Positions 1-8,645 of a stretch of 64,000 nucleotides of DNA are shown here, piece by piece; position 1 is the stretch's first letter; each line of letters begins with the position of its first letter. Source of the DNA: Erysipelotrichaceae bacterium (GTDB lineage Bacteria; Bacillota_I; Bacilli_A; Erysipelotrichales; Erysipelotrichaceae); NCBI GenBank assembly GCA_022772735.1, contig JALEZD010000021.1, positions 1 through 64,000 of the forward strand. The letters run 5' to 3'. The translations under genes were made by a program, and so were the position numbers. The notes beneath the pieces are model-generated. The model saw nothing but the letters and a program-made list of their open reading frames with translations, was not told the origin of the DNA and searched no databases.

Positions 1-1
1 A

Positions 2-541
2 ATAGATGAAATTATTGATCCTGAATTAACGATTGATAGAGCTTTAGAAACTTATCTAAAAAAGGGTTATACAAGAGAGTGGATTAATCAAAGACTACAA
101 GCTATTCAAGTAAGAAAAGAACTAACAGACTCTTGGCAAGACCATGGTGTTAAAGAAGGTAAAGAGTATGCCATACTAACAAATGAAATAACAAAAGCAT
201 GGTCAGGTATGACCACAAGACAATATAAAGACTATAAAGGTTTAAAGAAAGAAAATTTAAGAGATAATATGACAACTCTTGAATTAGTGTTAAATATGCT
301 TGCGGAAGCTACAACAACAGAACTTACTAATACAACTAACCCACAAGGCTTAGAGGAAAACAAAAAGATTGCAAAACGTGGTGGAAGTATAGCTGGTAAT
401 ACTAGAAAAGAAATTGAACATGAAACAGGACAACCTGTAATAACTTCTAAAAATGCGATTGATTTAGGTAAATTAATACTAAATATATCGAACTCAACAG
501 AAAATAATGAAAACAAACGTAAACTAAAAAAAGATAATTAG
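2..541 (+). CDS. dinD: DinD-like DNA damage-inducible protein, 3' part
   Basis: The reading frame is open from base 2, so the start lies upstream of the window; about 179 C-terminal residues are present and the stop is TAG at 539-541. The sequence contains the segment EYAILTNEITKAWSG followed by TRQYKDYKGLKKENLRDNMT and a C-terminal RGGSIAGNTRKEIE, which I recognise as characteristic of DinD proteins (BRO-N domain upstream, DinD tail here). DinD in Escherichia coli is SOS-regulated and inhibits RecA filament activity; in Firmicutes such genes are often accessory. The family call is from recognition of the sequence, the role from the family. It is followed by a terminator hairpin. Confidence 0.8.
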   Translation: MDEIIDPELTIDRALETYLKKGYTREWINQRLQAIQVRKELTDSWQDHGVKEGKEYAILTNEITKAWSGMTTRQYKDYKGLKKENLRDNMTTLELVLNMLAEATTTELTNTTNPQGLEENKKIAKRGGSIAGNTRKEIEHETGQPVITSKNAIDLGKLILNISNSTENNENKRKLKKDN

Positions 542-605
542 ATAAATTTAATAAAACTTTTTAAATACTTAATAATATGTATTAACAATCTAAAATAAAT
601 AAGAA

Positions 606-656
606 ATGAAGTAAACCTTAATTTGTTATTAATTAAAGTTTACTTTTTAATATTTT
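606..656 (+). terminator. Rho-independent terminator after dinD-like gene
   Basis: Imperfect inverted repeat with arms AAGTAAAC and GTTTACTT, extended inward by TTAAT/ATTAA, followed by a T-rich run. It sits about 65 bases after the dinD-like stop. The rest of 542-826 is AT-rich with a TATAAT at 770-775 that could be the -10 of the next gene; I see no good -35. Confidence 0.6.
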
Positions 657-826
657 AAAACTTCATGAGAACAGAAAATACAAAATAAACTTTTAAATCT
701 ATACCAAAACATACAAAATCATATACATTTCATTGTATTTTTAAGTAAATATTTTTATAAAACATTTTATATAATTTAGATATGATATACTTAAAATATA
801 TTGTAAGGGGTTTCAAAGGAGGTAAT

Positions 827-2443
827 ATGAGTAAGCCAATATATGTTGTAGGACATAAAAACCCAGATTGTGATTCTATTGTGTCAGCTATTGCATATGC
901 TAATTTAAAAAGAAAATTAGGCATTAATGCAATCGCATGCAGATTAGGGTCATGCAATAGTGAAACAAATTATTTACTTAAAACTTTTAAAACTAATCAA
1001 CCGGAATTGATTTATAGTGCAAAGTGTCAATTAAAAGAAATTGAGTTAGATGAAGCAATACTTGTAAAAAGTGATATGACAATGAAAGAAGCACTAGATG
1101 AAATATTGAAAAGAAAAAATAAAGGTGTTTTTGTTGTAGATGATGATTCTAAATTGTTAGGAATTGTTTCGATTTCAGATTTGACAAGTTTATGGACAAA
1201 CAAAAAAGAAGAATTAAAAAAGCTTATGAAAGCTGCTAGTTTAAAAAACATAACAAAAACAATTAAAGGTGAAATTTATAATAAGGGAATAAATTTTAAT
1301 TCTAGTGGAGATGTTTTTTTGTTGCCATCATTATCTGATAATGCATCAGATTATAAAAATGGAATTGTTATTGTAGGTAATACTCCTGATATTCAAAGAT
1401 ATTTAATTGATGCTGGAGCATCTTTAATAATTGTATGTGGAGAGGCATGGGTAGATACTGTTACACTTTCAAAAGCTAAAGAAAAAAATGTTAATATGAT
1501 TCATACTCCTTTAACCGCTCTGGAATGTAGTCAAGTTATATTTCAATCTCCAAATGTTGAAGAAGTAATGAGTAAGGACGCCATATGTTTTTATAACAAT
1601 GAGAGCGTTGAAGAAGTTAGTAAAAAGATGGCAAAAACAAGATATAGAACTTATCCTGTTTTGAATGAATTCAATCAAGTTATTAATGCAGTGAGTAGAT
1701 ATCATTTATTCAATTATGAAAAAAAGAGATTTATTTTAGTTGATCATAACGAAGTAACACAAGCTGTGAATGATTTAGAATTTGGTGAGATTGTAGAAGT
1801 GATTGATCATCATAGATTTGGTGGTATGGAAACAAGTAATCCTATTGGGGTTGTTGCTAAAACAGTTGGTGCATGTGCAAGTATAATTGCTGATTTATAT
1901 TATCAAAATGATATTAAAATTGATAAAAATATGGCAGGTTTGTTACTTGGAGCAATTATATCTGACACACTAACATTAAAGTCACCTACAACAACATCTT
2001 TTGACATCGAAATGGCAAATAAATTGAGTGAAATTGTTGGAATTTCAATAGAAAAGCTTTCATCAGAAATGATAAAAGCATCAGATTCTATTTTGAATAA
2101 AACACATTTAGAACTACTTTATGATGATTTTAAAGAATTTAGAATTTCTGATTCTAGAGTAGCTATAGGTCAAAGTCAATGTAAATCAAAAGATGATTAT
2201 TTGAAAGTGAAAGATAATTTCATTAAATATTTAGATGAAGTATCAATAACTCAAAATTATGATTTAATACTTATAATGTTTACTGATCCAATGGGGAAAG
2301 GCTCATATTTTTTATACACAGGGAAAAAATCTTGGGTTATTAAAGAAGGATTTAAAGAAGTTTTAAAAGATGATTTTGCAAGTAAAATTATTTCAAGAAA
2401 AAAACAAGTATTGCCAATAATCATACAAACATTAGGAAATTAG
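827..2443 (+). CDS. ppaC: Manganese-dependent family II inorganic pyrophosphatase with CBS/DRTGG insert
   Basis: Hydrolyses pyrophosphate to phosphate in the cytoplasm, pulling biosynthetic reactions forward. The 538-aa protein has a split DHH domain with metal-binding motifs GHKNPDCDS near the N-terminus, DHNE and DHHRFGG in the middle, and a DHHA2 domain at the C-terminus. Between them lie two CBS motifs flanking a DRTGG-like domain, the arrangement of the nucleotide-regulated (AMP/ADP-inhibited, diadenosine-polyphosphate-activated) family II enzymes. The start is the ATG at 827, 4 bases after AAAGGAGG (815-822); an in-frame ATG 45 bases upstream has no ribosome binding site. The gene is followed by the B3/B4 gene after 12 bases, so they are probably co-transcribed. 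Confidence 0.93.
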   Translation: MSKPIYVVGHKNPDCDSIVSAIAYANLKRKLGINAIACRLGSCNSETNYLLKTFKTNQPELIYSAKCQLKEIELDEAILVKSDMTMKEALDEILKRKNKGVFVVDDDSKLLGIVSISDLTSLWTNKKEELKKLMKAASLKNITKTIKGEIYNKGINFNSSGDVFLLPSLSDNASDYKNGIVIVGNTPDIQRYLIDAGASLIIVCGEAWVDTVTLSKAKEKNVNMIHTPLTALECSQVIFQSPNVEEVMSKDAICFYNNESVEEVSKKMAKTRYRTYPVLNEFNQVINAVSRYHLFNYEKKRFILVDHNEVTQAVNDLEFGEIVEVIDHHRFGGMETSNPIGVVAKTVGACASIIADLYYQNDIKIDKNMAGLLLGAIISDTLTLKSPTTTSFDIEMANKLSEIVGISIEKLSSEMIKASDSILNKTHLELLYDDFKEFRISDSRVAIGQSQCKSKDDYLKVKDNFIKYLDEVSITQNYDLILIMFTDPMGKGSYFLYTGKKSWVIKEGFKEVLKDDFASKIISRKKQVLPIIIQTLGN

Positions 2444-2455
2444 AAAGGGGCTAAT

Positions 2456-3160
2456 ATGAGTAAATTTATAATTGATGATAGTTTTTGGGAGTTATTTCCA
2501 GAATCAAAAATTGGAGTTGTTTTGATTAAAAATATGGATAATACAAAAAACATTGAAGAATTAAAAAGTATGTTGAGTGTTGCAAATGAAGAGGCTAAAA
2601 AATTTATAACAAATGAAACATTTAGCGAAAATCATGTTGTAAAAGTTTATAGGGAAGCGTACCAAAAGTTTAAAACAAAAAAGGGTGCTCGATGCAGTAT
2701 TGAAGCATTATTAAAAAGAGTTGAAAAAGAAAGCTATGTAACAAATATTAATCCAATGGTAGATATTTATAATATTGCATCTTTAAAGTATGGATTACCA
2801 GCTGGGGCTGAAGATGTTGATACATTTGTCGGTGATTTAAAGCTCACCATAACAAGTGGAAATGATGAATTTTATTTGATAAACGAAGATGAAAATAGTC
2901 CTACACTTGAGGGTGAATTGTGTTATAAGGATGAGTGTGGGGCAGTTTGTCGTTGTTTCAATTGGCGTGATGGGAAAAGAACAATGATAAAAGATGAAAC
3001 AAAAAACGTATTTTGTGTTATGGAATTAATAGATTTATCAATGGAAGATAATTTATATAATGCATTAAATCTTATAAAAGATTTAACGATAAAATATCTA
3101 GGAAGCAGTTCAGAAATTTTTGTTCTAGACATAAATAATAAAGAATTAAAAATTTCTTAA
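2456..3160 (+). CDS. B3/B4 domain-containing protein
   Basis: A 234-aa stand-alone relative of the B3/B4 editing region of the phenylalanyl-tRNA synthetase beta chain. The segment from about residue 60 (Y-R-x-A-Y-Q-K-F) through residue 115 (SLKYGLPAGAEDVD) is typical of this family, as is the acidic FNWRDGKRTMI stretch further on. Free-standing members are thought to act on mischarged tRNA or amino acids, but the activity is not established. AAAGGGG precedes the ATG. It lies directly behind ppaC with a short gap; the link to pyrophosphatase function is unclear. Confidence 0.8.
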   Translation: MSKFIIDDSFWELFPESKIGVVLIKNMDNTKNIEELKSMLSVANEEAKKFITNETFSENHVVKVYREAYQKFKTKKGARCSIEALLKRVEKESYVTNINPMVDIYNIASLKYGLPAGAEDVDTFVGDLKLTITSGNDEFYLINEDENSPTLEGELCYKDECGAVCRCFNWRDGKRTMIKDETKNVFCVMELIDLSMEDNLYNALNLIKDLTIKYLGSSSEIFVLDINNKELKIS

Positions 3161-3259
3161 CGCTTGATTATCAAGACAAAATAATATTCCACATTTTAGA
3201 GATATATAAGCCTTTAGCAGTGTTTTCCATATATATTTTATGTATGGAGGACGTTAAGC

Positions 3260-3646
3260 TTGATTTCATTTGGAGAAAATCTTAGAAGATTGAGAAATAA
3301 GAATAATTTAACCCAAGAGCAAGTTGGTGACTATTGTGGTGTAAGCGCAAAAGCAATTTCAAGATATGAAAATGATCAAGCTGAGCCAGATATTCAATTA
3401 ATGAAGAAATTTGCAAGACTTTTTAAAGTGGATTTTAATGTTCTTTTAGGCTATTCAGGTAAGGAAGTTGAACAAGAAGAGCTGATACTTAGAAAAGGTG
3501 AATCTTCCATTCTTGAGTTATATAGGTTATGTGATAAATCACATAAGACAATTATTAGAAAAATTTTAAAAGATTTTGTGGAAATAAGATATACAAAAGA
3601 TATGCAAGATACTGCACTAAGCTTCTTGCATGAAGATGAAATATAA
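3260..3646 (+). CDS. XRE-family transcriptional regulator
   Basis: 128-aa protein with an N-terminal Cro/C1-type helix-turn-helix (about residues 4-60: LRRLRNKNNLTQEQVGDYCG, then VSAKAISRYENDQAEPD) and a helical C-terminal region of unknown role. The start is a TTG at 3260, chosen because GGAGG lies at 3246-3250 with 9-base spacing and because the reading frame begins ISFGENLRRLR as in this family. It is alone between two housekeeping groups; target genes are unknown, self-regulation is likely. Confidence 0.8.
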   Translation: MISFGENLRRLRNKNNLTQEQVGDYCGVSAKAISRYENDQAEPDIQLMKKFARLFKVDFNVLLGYSGKEVEQEELILRKGESSILELYRLCDKSHKTIIRKILKDFVEIRYTKDMQDTALSFLHEDEI

Positions 3647-3704
3647 TAAATTATTAATAAATAAATTGCATTTTGTTGACAAAATAAATTTGTTAACCTA
3701 TTAT

Positions 3705-3930
3705 GTAACTGTCTATGAAAAAGAGTAGTAGTTAAAAATAGATTAAAGCGAGTCCTGGATGGTGTAAGGGGATAATTGATTTTTTGATGAAACGAGCTTT
3801 GGAGATTTCACCCCATGAAAGTAAGGTGAACGTATGTTCTGCGTTAAAGAAGAGTTGGTCAAAGTTTTTTTGGCAATATGAGTGGTACCGCGGAATTTTT
3901 CGTCTCTTAATTTATTTAAGAGGCTTTTTT
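3705..3930 (+). promoter_or_regulatory. T-box riboswitch (Arg specifier likely)
   Basis: Leader RNA that senses uncharged tRNA. Visible parts are the stem I segments AAGAGTAGTA, AGCGAG and TGGATGGTG, the CTTTGGAG element at 3797-3804, the T-box sequence TGGTACCGCGG at 3883-3893, and a terminator hairpin (3902-3910 pairing with 3916-3924, loop TTTAT) followed by six T. By position relative to CTTTGGAG the specifier is most likely CGA (3793-3795), an arginine codon, which fits the downstream argS and an inosine-modified ACG anticodon. The T-box call is firm; the specifier assignment is inference. Confidence 0.9.
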
Positions 3931-3937
3931 ATTTAAT

Positions 3938-4014
3938 GCGCCCGTAGCTCAACTGGATAGAGCGTTTGACTACGGATCAAAAGGTTGCGGATTCGATTTC
4001 TGCCGGGCGCGCCA
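3938..4014 (+). tRNA. tRNA-Arg(ACG), encoded CCA
   Basis: Acceptor arms GCGCCCG (3938-3944) and CGGGCGC (4004-4010), D arm GCTC/GAGC, anticodon loop CTACGGA giving anticodon ACG, T arm with loop TTCGATT, discriminator G and encoded CCA. It begins only 7 bases after the last T of the T-box terminator and ends 21 bases before argS, so no room is left for its own promoter outside the leader. Its transcription is therefore probably governed by the T-box. Confidence 0.95.
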
Positions 4015-4035
4015 TTTTTAATTATAGGAGGAGTT

Positions 4036-5673
4036 ATGAATAATATTGAAAAAATACTTGTAGGGAATATCGAAAAAGTTTTAGAAGAAAAATTTCAAAT
4101 TAAAGAAGAAGGATTAGTTATGGTTGAAATACCTAAATCCAATGCGAATGGTGACTATTCAAGTAATGTGGCTATGAGATTATCTAAAGCTCTAAAGAAA
4201 GCTCCTGTAATGATTGCGAGTGAAATCAAAGAAGAACTTGAAAAGGTTGAAACTATAGAAAAAATTGAGATTGCTGGACCAGGGTTTATGAACTTTTGGA
4301 TAAAAAAAGATGAATTAGCTTCAATAATCAATACTATTATTTCAAAGGGTAGTAACTATGGTGAAAATAATGTGGGTAATGGCACAAGGATACTTATGGA
4401 ATATGTTAGTGCGAATCCTACAGGTGATTTACATTTGGGACATGCAAGGGGTGCTGCTTGGGGAGATTCTATATGTAGAATTTTAAATAAAAGTGGCTAT
4501 GACTGTCTAAGAGAATATTATATTAATGACGCTGGTGTGCAAATGATTAACTTAGGCAAATCTGTTTATGCAAGATATGCTGAAAACTTTGGAGTAAAAG
4601 TAGAGTTACCTGAAGATGGATATCATGGACCAGATGTAATAGAAATTGGTAAAGAACTTGCAAATGAGCTTGGAGATTCTTGGTTAACAAAAGAAGATGG
4701 AAGAATAGAGTTTTTTAAAGAACAAGGTCGTAAAAAAGAACTTGAAAAGATAGAAAAAGATTTAGATTTATTCCGTGTTCATTTTGACTCATGGATTTCT
4801 GAACAAGGTTTATATGATAGTGGTCGTGTAGATGAAATTTTAACAAGGATGACTGAAATGGGCTTGACATATGAAAAAGATGGAGCTCTTTGGTTTAAAA
4901 CTACAAACTATGGAGATGATAAAGACCGTGTGTTAAAAAAAGCTGATGGTACATTAACATATTTAACACCAGATATTGCAAATCATATTTATAAATTTGA
5001 AAGAGGCTATACAAAACTTGTAAATCTTTGGGGTGCTGACCACCATGGTTATGTACCAAGAATGAAAGCTGCTATGCAAGCATTTGGTTATGCAAAAGAT
5101 GATTTAGAAGTTGATATAATCCAAATGGTTAGACTTGTAGAAGATGGCAAAGAAGTAAAAATGAGTAAAAGAAGTGGGAATGCTATAACTATTCGTGAAT
5201 TATGTGAAGAAACAAGTGTTGATGCAGTTAGATATTTCTTTGTAAGTAGAGCTGTAGATACACATTTGGATTTCGATATCGGATTAGCTAGAAAGAAAAC
5301 TAGTGAAAATCCAGTTTATTATGCACAATATGCTCATGCTAGAATTTGCTCTATTTTAAGACAAGCTCCTCAATTTGAAATGTGTGATAAATATGATTTG
5401 CTTGTAAGTGAAAAAGAAGTTGATTTGCTAAAATGTTTGAGTGATTTTACTGGAGTTGTTGGGGATGCAGCAATTACAAGAGCACCTAATAAAATTTGTA
5501 ATTATATACAAAAACTAGCAGGATACTTCCATGGATTTTATGCAGCACATAAAATTATTGATTCTACAAATGAAGCTTTAACTATTCAAAGATTAAATTT
5601 ATTGAATGCTACAAAAATAACTCTAGCAAATGCATTAGATTTAATAGGGGTAGTAGCACCAGAAAAAATGTAA
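4036..5673 (+). CDS. argS: Arginyl-tRNA synthetase
   Basis: Charges tRNA-Arg with arginine in the cytoplasm. The 545-aa protein has the N-terminal additional domain, the class I HIGH motif as HLGH at about residue 133 (PTGDLHLGHARG), a KMSK loop at about residue 375 (KMSKRSGNA), and a C-terminal helical anticodon-binding (DALR) domain. The ATG at 4036 is used because AGGAGGAG lies just before it; an in-frame ATG at 3985 would start inside the tRNA. The gene is downstream of a T-box leader and a tRNA-Arg gene in the same orientation, so arginine-charging status controls both. Confidence 0.96.
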   Translation: MNNIEKILVGNIEKVLEEKFQIKEEGLVMVEIPKSNANGDYSSNVAMRLSKALKKAPVMIASEIKEELEKVETIEKIEIAGPGFMNFWIKKDELASIINTIISKGSNYGENNVGNGTRILMEYVSANPTGDLHLGHARGAAWGDSICRILNKSGYDCLREYYINDAGVQMINLGKSVYARYAENFGVKVELPEDGYHGPDVIEIGKELANELGDSWLTKEDGRIEFFKEQGRKKELEKIEKDLDLFRVHFDSWISEQGLYDSGRVDEILTRMTEMGLTYEKDGALWFKTTNYGDDKDRVLKKADGTLTYLTPDIANHIYKFERGYTKLVNLWGADHHGYVPRMKAAMQAFGYAKDDLEVDIIQMVRLVEDGKEVKMSKRSGNAITIRELCEETSVDAVRYFFVSRAVDTHLDFDIGLARKKTSENPVYYAQYAHARICSILRQAPQFEMCDKYDLLVSEKEVDLLKCLSDFTGVVGDAAITRAPNKICNYIQKLAGYFHGFYAAHKIIDSTNEALTIQRLNLLNATKITLANALDLIGVVAPEKM

Positions 5674-5680
5674 TTACACT

Positions 5681-5720
5681 AAGACTTAAAAGTTTTAATG
5701 CTTTTAAGTCTTGCATTTTA
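5681..5720 (+). terminator. Terminator of argS
   Basis: Perfect 12-bp inverted repeat (arms 5681-5692 and 5701-5712, AAGACTTAAAAG and its complement) with an 8-base loop, followed by a T-rich stretch. Confidence 0.8.
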
Positions 5721-5740
5721 TTATATCTACTAGTGTTTTC

Positions 5741-5768
5741 TTGCAAAAAAACAAATGTGTGATATAAT
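5741..5768 (+). promoter_or_regulatory. Sigma-A type promoter of secG
   Basis: TTGCAA at 5741-5746, 16-base spacer, TATAAT at 5763-5768, about 30 bases before the secG start codon. Placed between the argS terminator and secG. Confidence 0.6.
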
Positions 5769-5797
5769 AAGCAAGCGTATAAAAAAGGAGAATAAAC

Positions 5798-6019
5798 ATG
5801 CTTGATATATTAATACTTATTGTATCTGCTGCATTGATTATACTTACCTTATTGCAAAGTGGAAAATCAGACGGTATTTCTTCAGCATTCACAGGATCAG
5901 GTGGGTTAAATCTTTTTGCAAATGTAAAAGAAAGAGGTTCTGAAAAGGTTATTTCAAATTTGACTTTAGGTTTAGGGATTGTCTTCTTTGTTTTGGTAAT
6001 AATAGTAAGAATAATATAA
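5798..6019 (+). CDS. secG: Preprotein translocase subunit SecG
   Basis: Small 73-aa subunit of the SecYEG membrane channel. Two hydrophobic segments (residues 1-18 and about 50-73) flank a glycine-rich loop containing LLQSGKSDGISSAFTGSGG, the usual SecG signature. AAAGGAG precedes the ATG. It heads a secG-rnr-smpB cluster, a gene order common in Bacillota. Confidence 0.92.
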   Translation: MLDILILIVSAALIILTLLQSGKSDGISSAFTGSGGLNLFANVKERGSEKVISNLTLGLGIVFFVLVIIVRII

Positions 6020-6022
6020 TAT

Positions 6023-6043
6023 AAAAGGCGTGATGCCTTTTTA
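6023..6043 (+). terminator. Weak terminator or attenuator between secG and rnr
   Basis: Hairpin AAAAGGC, loop GTGAT, GCCTTTTT immediately after the secG stop and before the rnr ribosome binding site. It is short, so partial read-through into rnr is likely. Confidence 0.5.
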
Positions 6044-6059
6044 TTTTTAGGAGAGTATT

Positions 6060-8177
6060 ATGAAAGATAAAATTTATGAACTAATATGCAAAGGGAAAGT
6101 TGCAGAATATGATATAAAGAAAATTGCAGCTGTTTTAAAATTAAATAGTACAGGAGATTTTGTATTATTAAATAAATTTTTAAATGAGCTTGAAGATGAA
6201 TTTTTGATTGTGAGAAATTCGAAAAACTTTTATTTACTTCCTAAACAAGAGAATATTTTTAAAGGAATTATATCTATAAATTCCAAAGGGATTGGATATT
6301 TGGACTTAGAAGAATATTCTATAATTATTAAAAATAAAGATTTAAATGGTGCACTTGATAAGGATGAGGTCATAGTTAAAATAAGTAAAAAATCTCTTAA
6401 TAGTGGAAAAGTTATTCAAATTGTTAAAAGAAATACTACAAATATTGTTGGTACATTATTTTTTAATAAAAAAAAGATTAAAGTTAATTTGGATAATGAA
6501 AAATTTAAATATTTAAAAGTTGATGTATTAAATTCAAGAAAATTTAAAATTGTAGATGGTCTTAAAGCTGTTTTTAAAATTGTTAAATTTAATACGGAAC
6601 ACAATATTATCAAAGTTAATATTGAACAGATTATAGGTCATAAAGATGATCCTGGAGTAGATATTTTATCAATATTATTACAAAAAGATATAGAACCAGT
6701 GTTTTCTAAGGAAGTAATGGATGAGGCAAATTCTATAAGTCAAAAAGTACTTCCAAATATGAAAAAAGGAAGAATTGACTTATGTAAAGATACTATTATT
6801 ACAATTGATGGAGATGATAGTAAAGATTTTGATGATGCAATTAGTATTAAGAAAGAAAATTCTTATTATTTACTTGGGGTTCATATTGCAGATGTATCTT
6901 ATTATGTAAATGAAAATTCTTGGCTAGATAAAGAGGCAAGACATAGAGGTACATCAGTTTATGTTGTAGATAGAGTTGTACCAATGTTGCCACATATTTT
7001 AAGTAATGGGATATGTAGTTTAAATCCTGAAGTTGAAAGACTTACAATAAGTGTAAATATGAAAGTTGATTTTGAAGGGAAAGTATTTGATTATGATATA
7101 TTTCCTTCTGTAATAAAATCCAAATATAGAATGACATATAAAAATGTAAATAAAATGTTAAATAGTGATAAAGCAACATGTGAAAAATACAGTAGTATAT
7201 ATAGTATGATTTTGGACATGAAAGAATGTGCTGATTTAATAAGAAATAAAAGGGAAGAAAATGGCTCAATAAATTTTGATAGAGATGAAATTTTAATTAA
7301 AGTTGATTCTTCAGGAAAACCTACAGACATATTAAAAAGAGAAAGAGGTGAATCCGAGAGAATAATTGAAGATTTTATGATTTGTGCAAACGAAATTGTC
7401 GCAAGACATTTGCGTTATCAAAATATTCCTACATTATATAGAGTTCATGAACCAATTTTAAGTAAAAAACTTTTGGATTTTAAACGAATTTCTTCATTAA
7501 TGGGAAAACCATTTAAAATGAATAATAAAACTGTTACACCTAAAGATGTTCAAAAATATTTAAATGGTATAAAAGATTGTGATGAATATCCAATAATATC
7601 TACACTTATGCTTAGAAGTATGCAAAAAGCAAGGTATGATTTTAAACCAATTGGACATTTTGGTTTAGCACTAGATGATTATTTACACTTTACATCACCA
7701 ATAAGAAGATATCCAGATTTAATAGTTCATAGAATGCTTAGAAAATATTGCTTTAATAATGATTTTACAAAAACATCTCAATATGAAAAATTAATGGGTG
7801 ATTTGGCAATTGAAACTTCTAATAGAGAAAGGCTATCTATTGAAGCAGAAAGGGAAGTTAATGATTTAAAAACAGCTGAATATATGTCATATCATATTGG
7901 TGAAGTTTTTGATGGTATAATAAGTTCAATTACAAAGTTTGGTTTTTTTGTTGAGTTAGATAACTTAATAGAGGGACTTGTTCATATTGAAACATTGCAG
8001 GATGACTATTATAATTTTGATGAAAGTACCTTAAGTTTAAGAGGAGAAAAAACTGGTAAAAGATTTATTCTTGGTCAAAAAGTAAAGGTTAGATTAGTCA
8101 AAGCAAGTAAGGTTTTAAAGACAATAGATTTTGTGATTTATAAAGATAAAAAACAAAAGTTATCACGTTGGAGGTAG
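6060..8177 (+). CDS. rnr: Ribonuclease R
   Basis: 3'-to-5' exoribonuclease that degrades structured RNA and works with the tmRNA/SmpB quality-control system. The 705-aa protein has an N-terminal helix-turn-helix-like region, cold-shock/OB domains, an RNB catalytic domain with the metal-binding acidic cluster DGDDSKDFDDAIS at about residues 249-262, the conserved HFTSPIRRYPDL segment, and a C-terminal S1 domain (GEVFDGIISSITKFGFFVEL) ending in a short basic tail. Length matches the family. smpB starts 1 base after its stop. Confidence 0.95.
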   Translation: MKDKIYELICKGKVAEYDIKKIAAVLKLNSTGDFVLLNKFLNELEDEFLIVRNSKNFYLLPKQENIFKGIISINSKGIGYLDLEEYSIIIKNKDLNGALDKDEVIVKISKKSLNSGKVIQIVKRNTTNIVGTLFFNKKKIKVNLDNEKFKYLKVDVLNSRKFKIVDGLKAVFKIVKFNTEHNIIKVNIEQIIGHKDDPGVDILSILLQKDIEPVFSKEVMDEANSISQKVLPNMKKGRIDLCKDTIITIDGDDSKDFDDAISIKKENSYYLLGVHIADVSYYVNENSWLDKEARHRGTSVYVVDRVVPMLPHILSNGICSLNPEVERLTISVNMKVDFEGKVFDYDIFPSVIKSKYRMTYKNVNKMLNSDKATCEKYSSIYSMILDMKECADLIRNKREENGSINFDRDEILIKVDSSGKPTDILKRERGESERIIEDFMICANEIVARHLRYQNIPTLYRVHEPILSKKLLDFKRISSLMGKPFKMNNKTVTPKDVQKYLNGIKDCDEYPIISTLMLRSMQKARYDFKPIGHFGLALDDYLHFTSPIRRYPDLIVHRMLRKYCFNNDFTKTSQYEKLMGDLAIETSNRERLSIEAEREVNDLKTAEYMSYHIGEVFDGIISSITKFGFFVELDNLIEGLVHIETLQDDYYNFDESTLSLRGEKTGKRFILGQKVKVRLVKASKVLKTIDFVIYKDKKQKLSRWR

Positions 8178-8178
8178 T

Positions 8179-8631
8179 ATGTCAGAAAAAATTATTTCTT
8201 ATAATAGAAAGGCATCATTTGAATATTTTTTAGAAGAAAAATATGAAGCTGGTATAGTACTTTTAGGGACAGAAATAAAGTCAATTAGACAAGGTAAAGT
8301 TCAGTTTAAAGATGCATACATTTCAATAGTTAATAATGAAGCATTTATAAAGGAAATGCATATTAGCCAATACAATCATGGAAATAGATTTAATCATGAT
8401 GAAACAAGAATTAGAAAACTTCTTTTAAATAAACATGAAATAAGAAAATTAAAACAAAAGGTTTTGCTTAAAGGGTATACAATTGTACCTGTCAAATTAT
8501 ATTTGAAAAACGGTTTAGCAAAATTAGAAATTGCACTTGCAAAAGGTAAAGATCTTTATGATAAAAGACAAGTTGATAAAGAAAAAACTGCAAAAAGGGA
8601 AATAGAAAAAGCAATAAAGGCGAGGTATTAA
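8179..8631 (+). CDS. smpB: SsrA-binding protein SmpB
   Basis: Binds tmRNA and delivers it to stalled ribosomes for trans-translation. The 150-aa sequence has family hallmarks: the N-terminal NRKASFEYFLEEKYEAGI, the GTEIKSIRQGKVQFKDAY segment, and the basic C-terminal tail with KGKDLYDKRQ. GGAGG precedes the ATG. The last bases of the gene overlap by 4 nt the last bases of the convergent dehydrogenase gene. Confidence 0.96.
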   Translation: MSEKIISYNRKASFEYFLEEKYEAGIVLLGTEIKSIRQGKVQFKDAYISIVNNEAFIKEMHISQYNHGNRFNHDETRIRKLLLNKHEIRKLKQKVLLKGYTIVPVKLYLKNGLAKLEIALAKGKDLYDKRQVDKEKTAKREIEKAIKARY

Positions 8632-8645
8632 TAACCTTCGCCTTT
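8616..8645. terminator. Bidirectional terminator holding both stop codons (smpB / dehydrogenase)
   Basis: AAAGGCGAGGT (8616-8626) and ACCTTCGCCTTT (8634-8645) form an imperfect hairpin. The loop, ATTAATA, carries the smpB stop TAA (8629-8631) and, on the other strand, the stop of the convergent gene (8628-8630). The A-run on one side and T-run on the other allow use on both strands. Confidence 0.7.

Noticed and set aside
3985-4035. In-frame extension of argS upstream of its ribosome binding site
   Set aside because: It begins inside the tRNA-Arg gene and would be read through the T arm and acceptor; the ATG at 4036 has AGGAGGAG.
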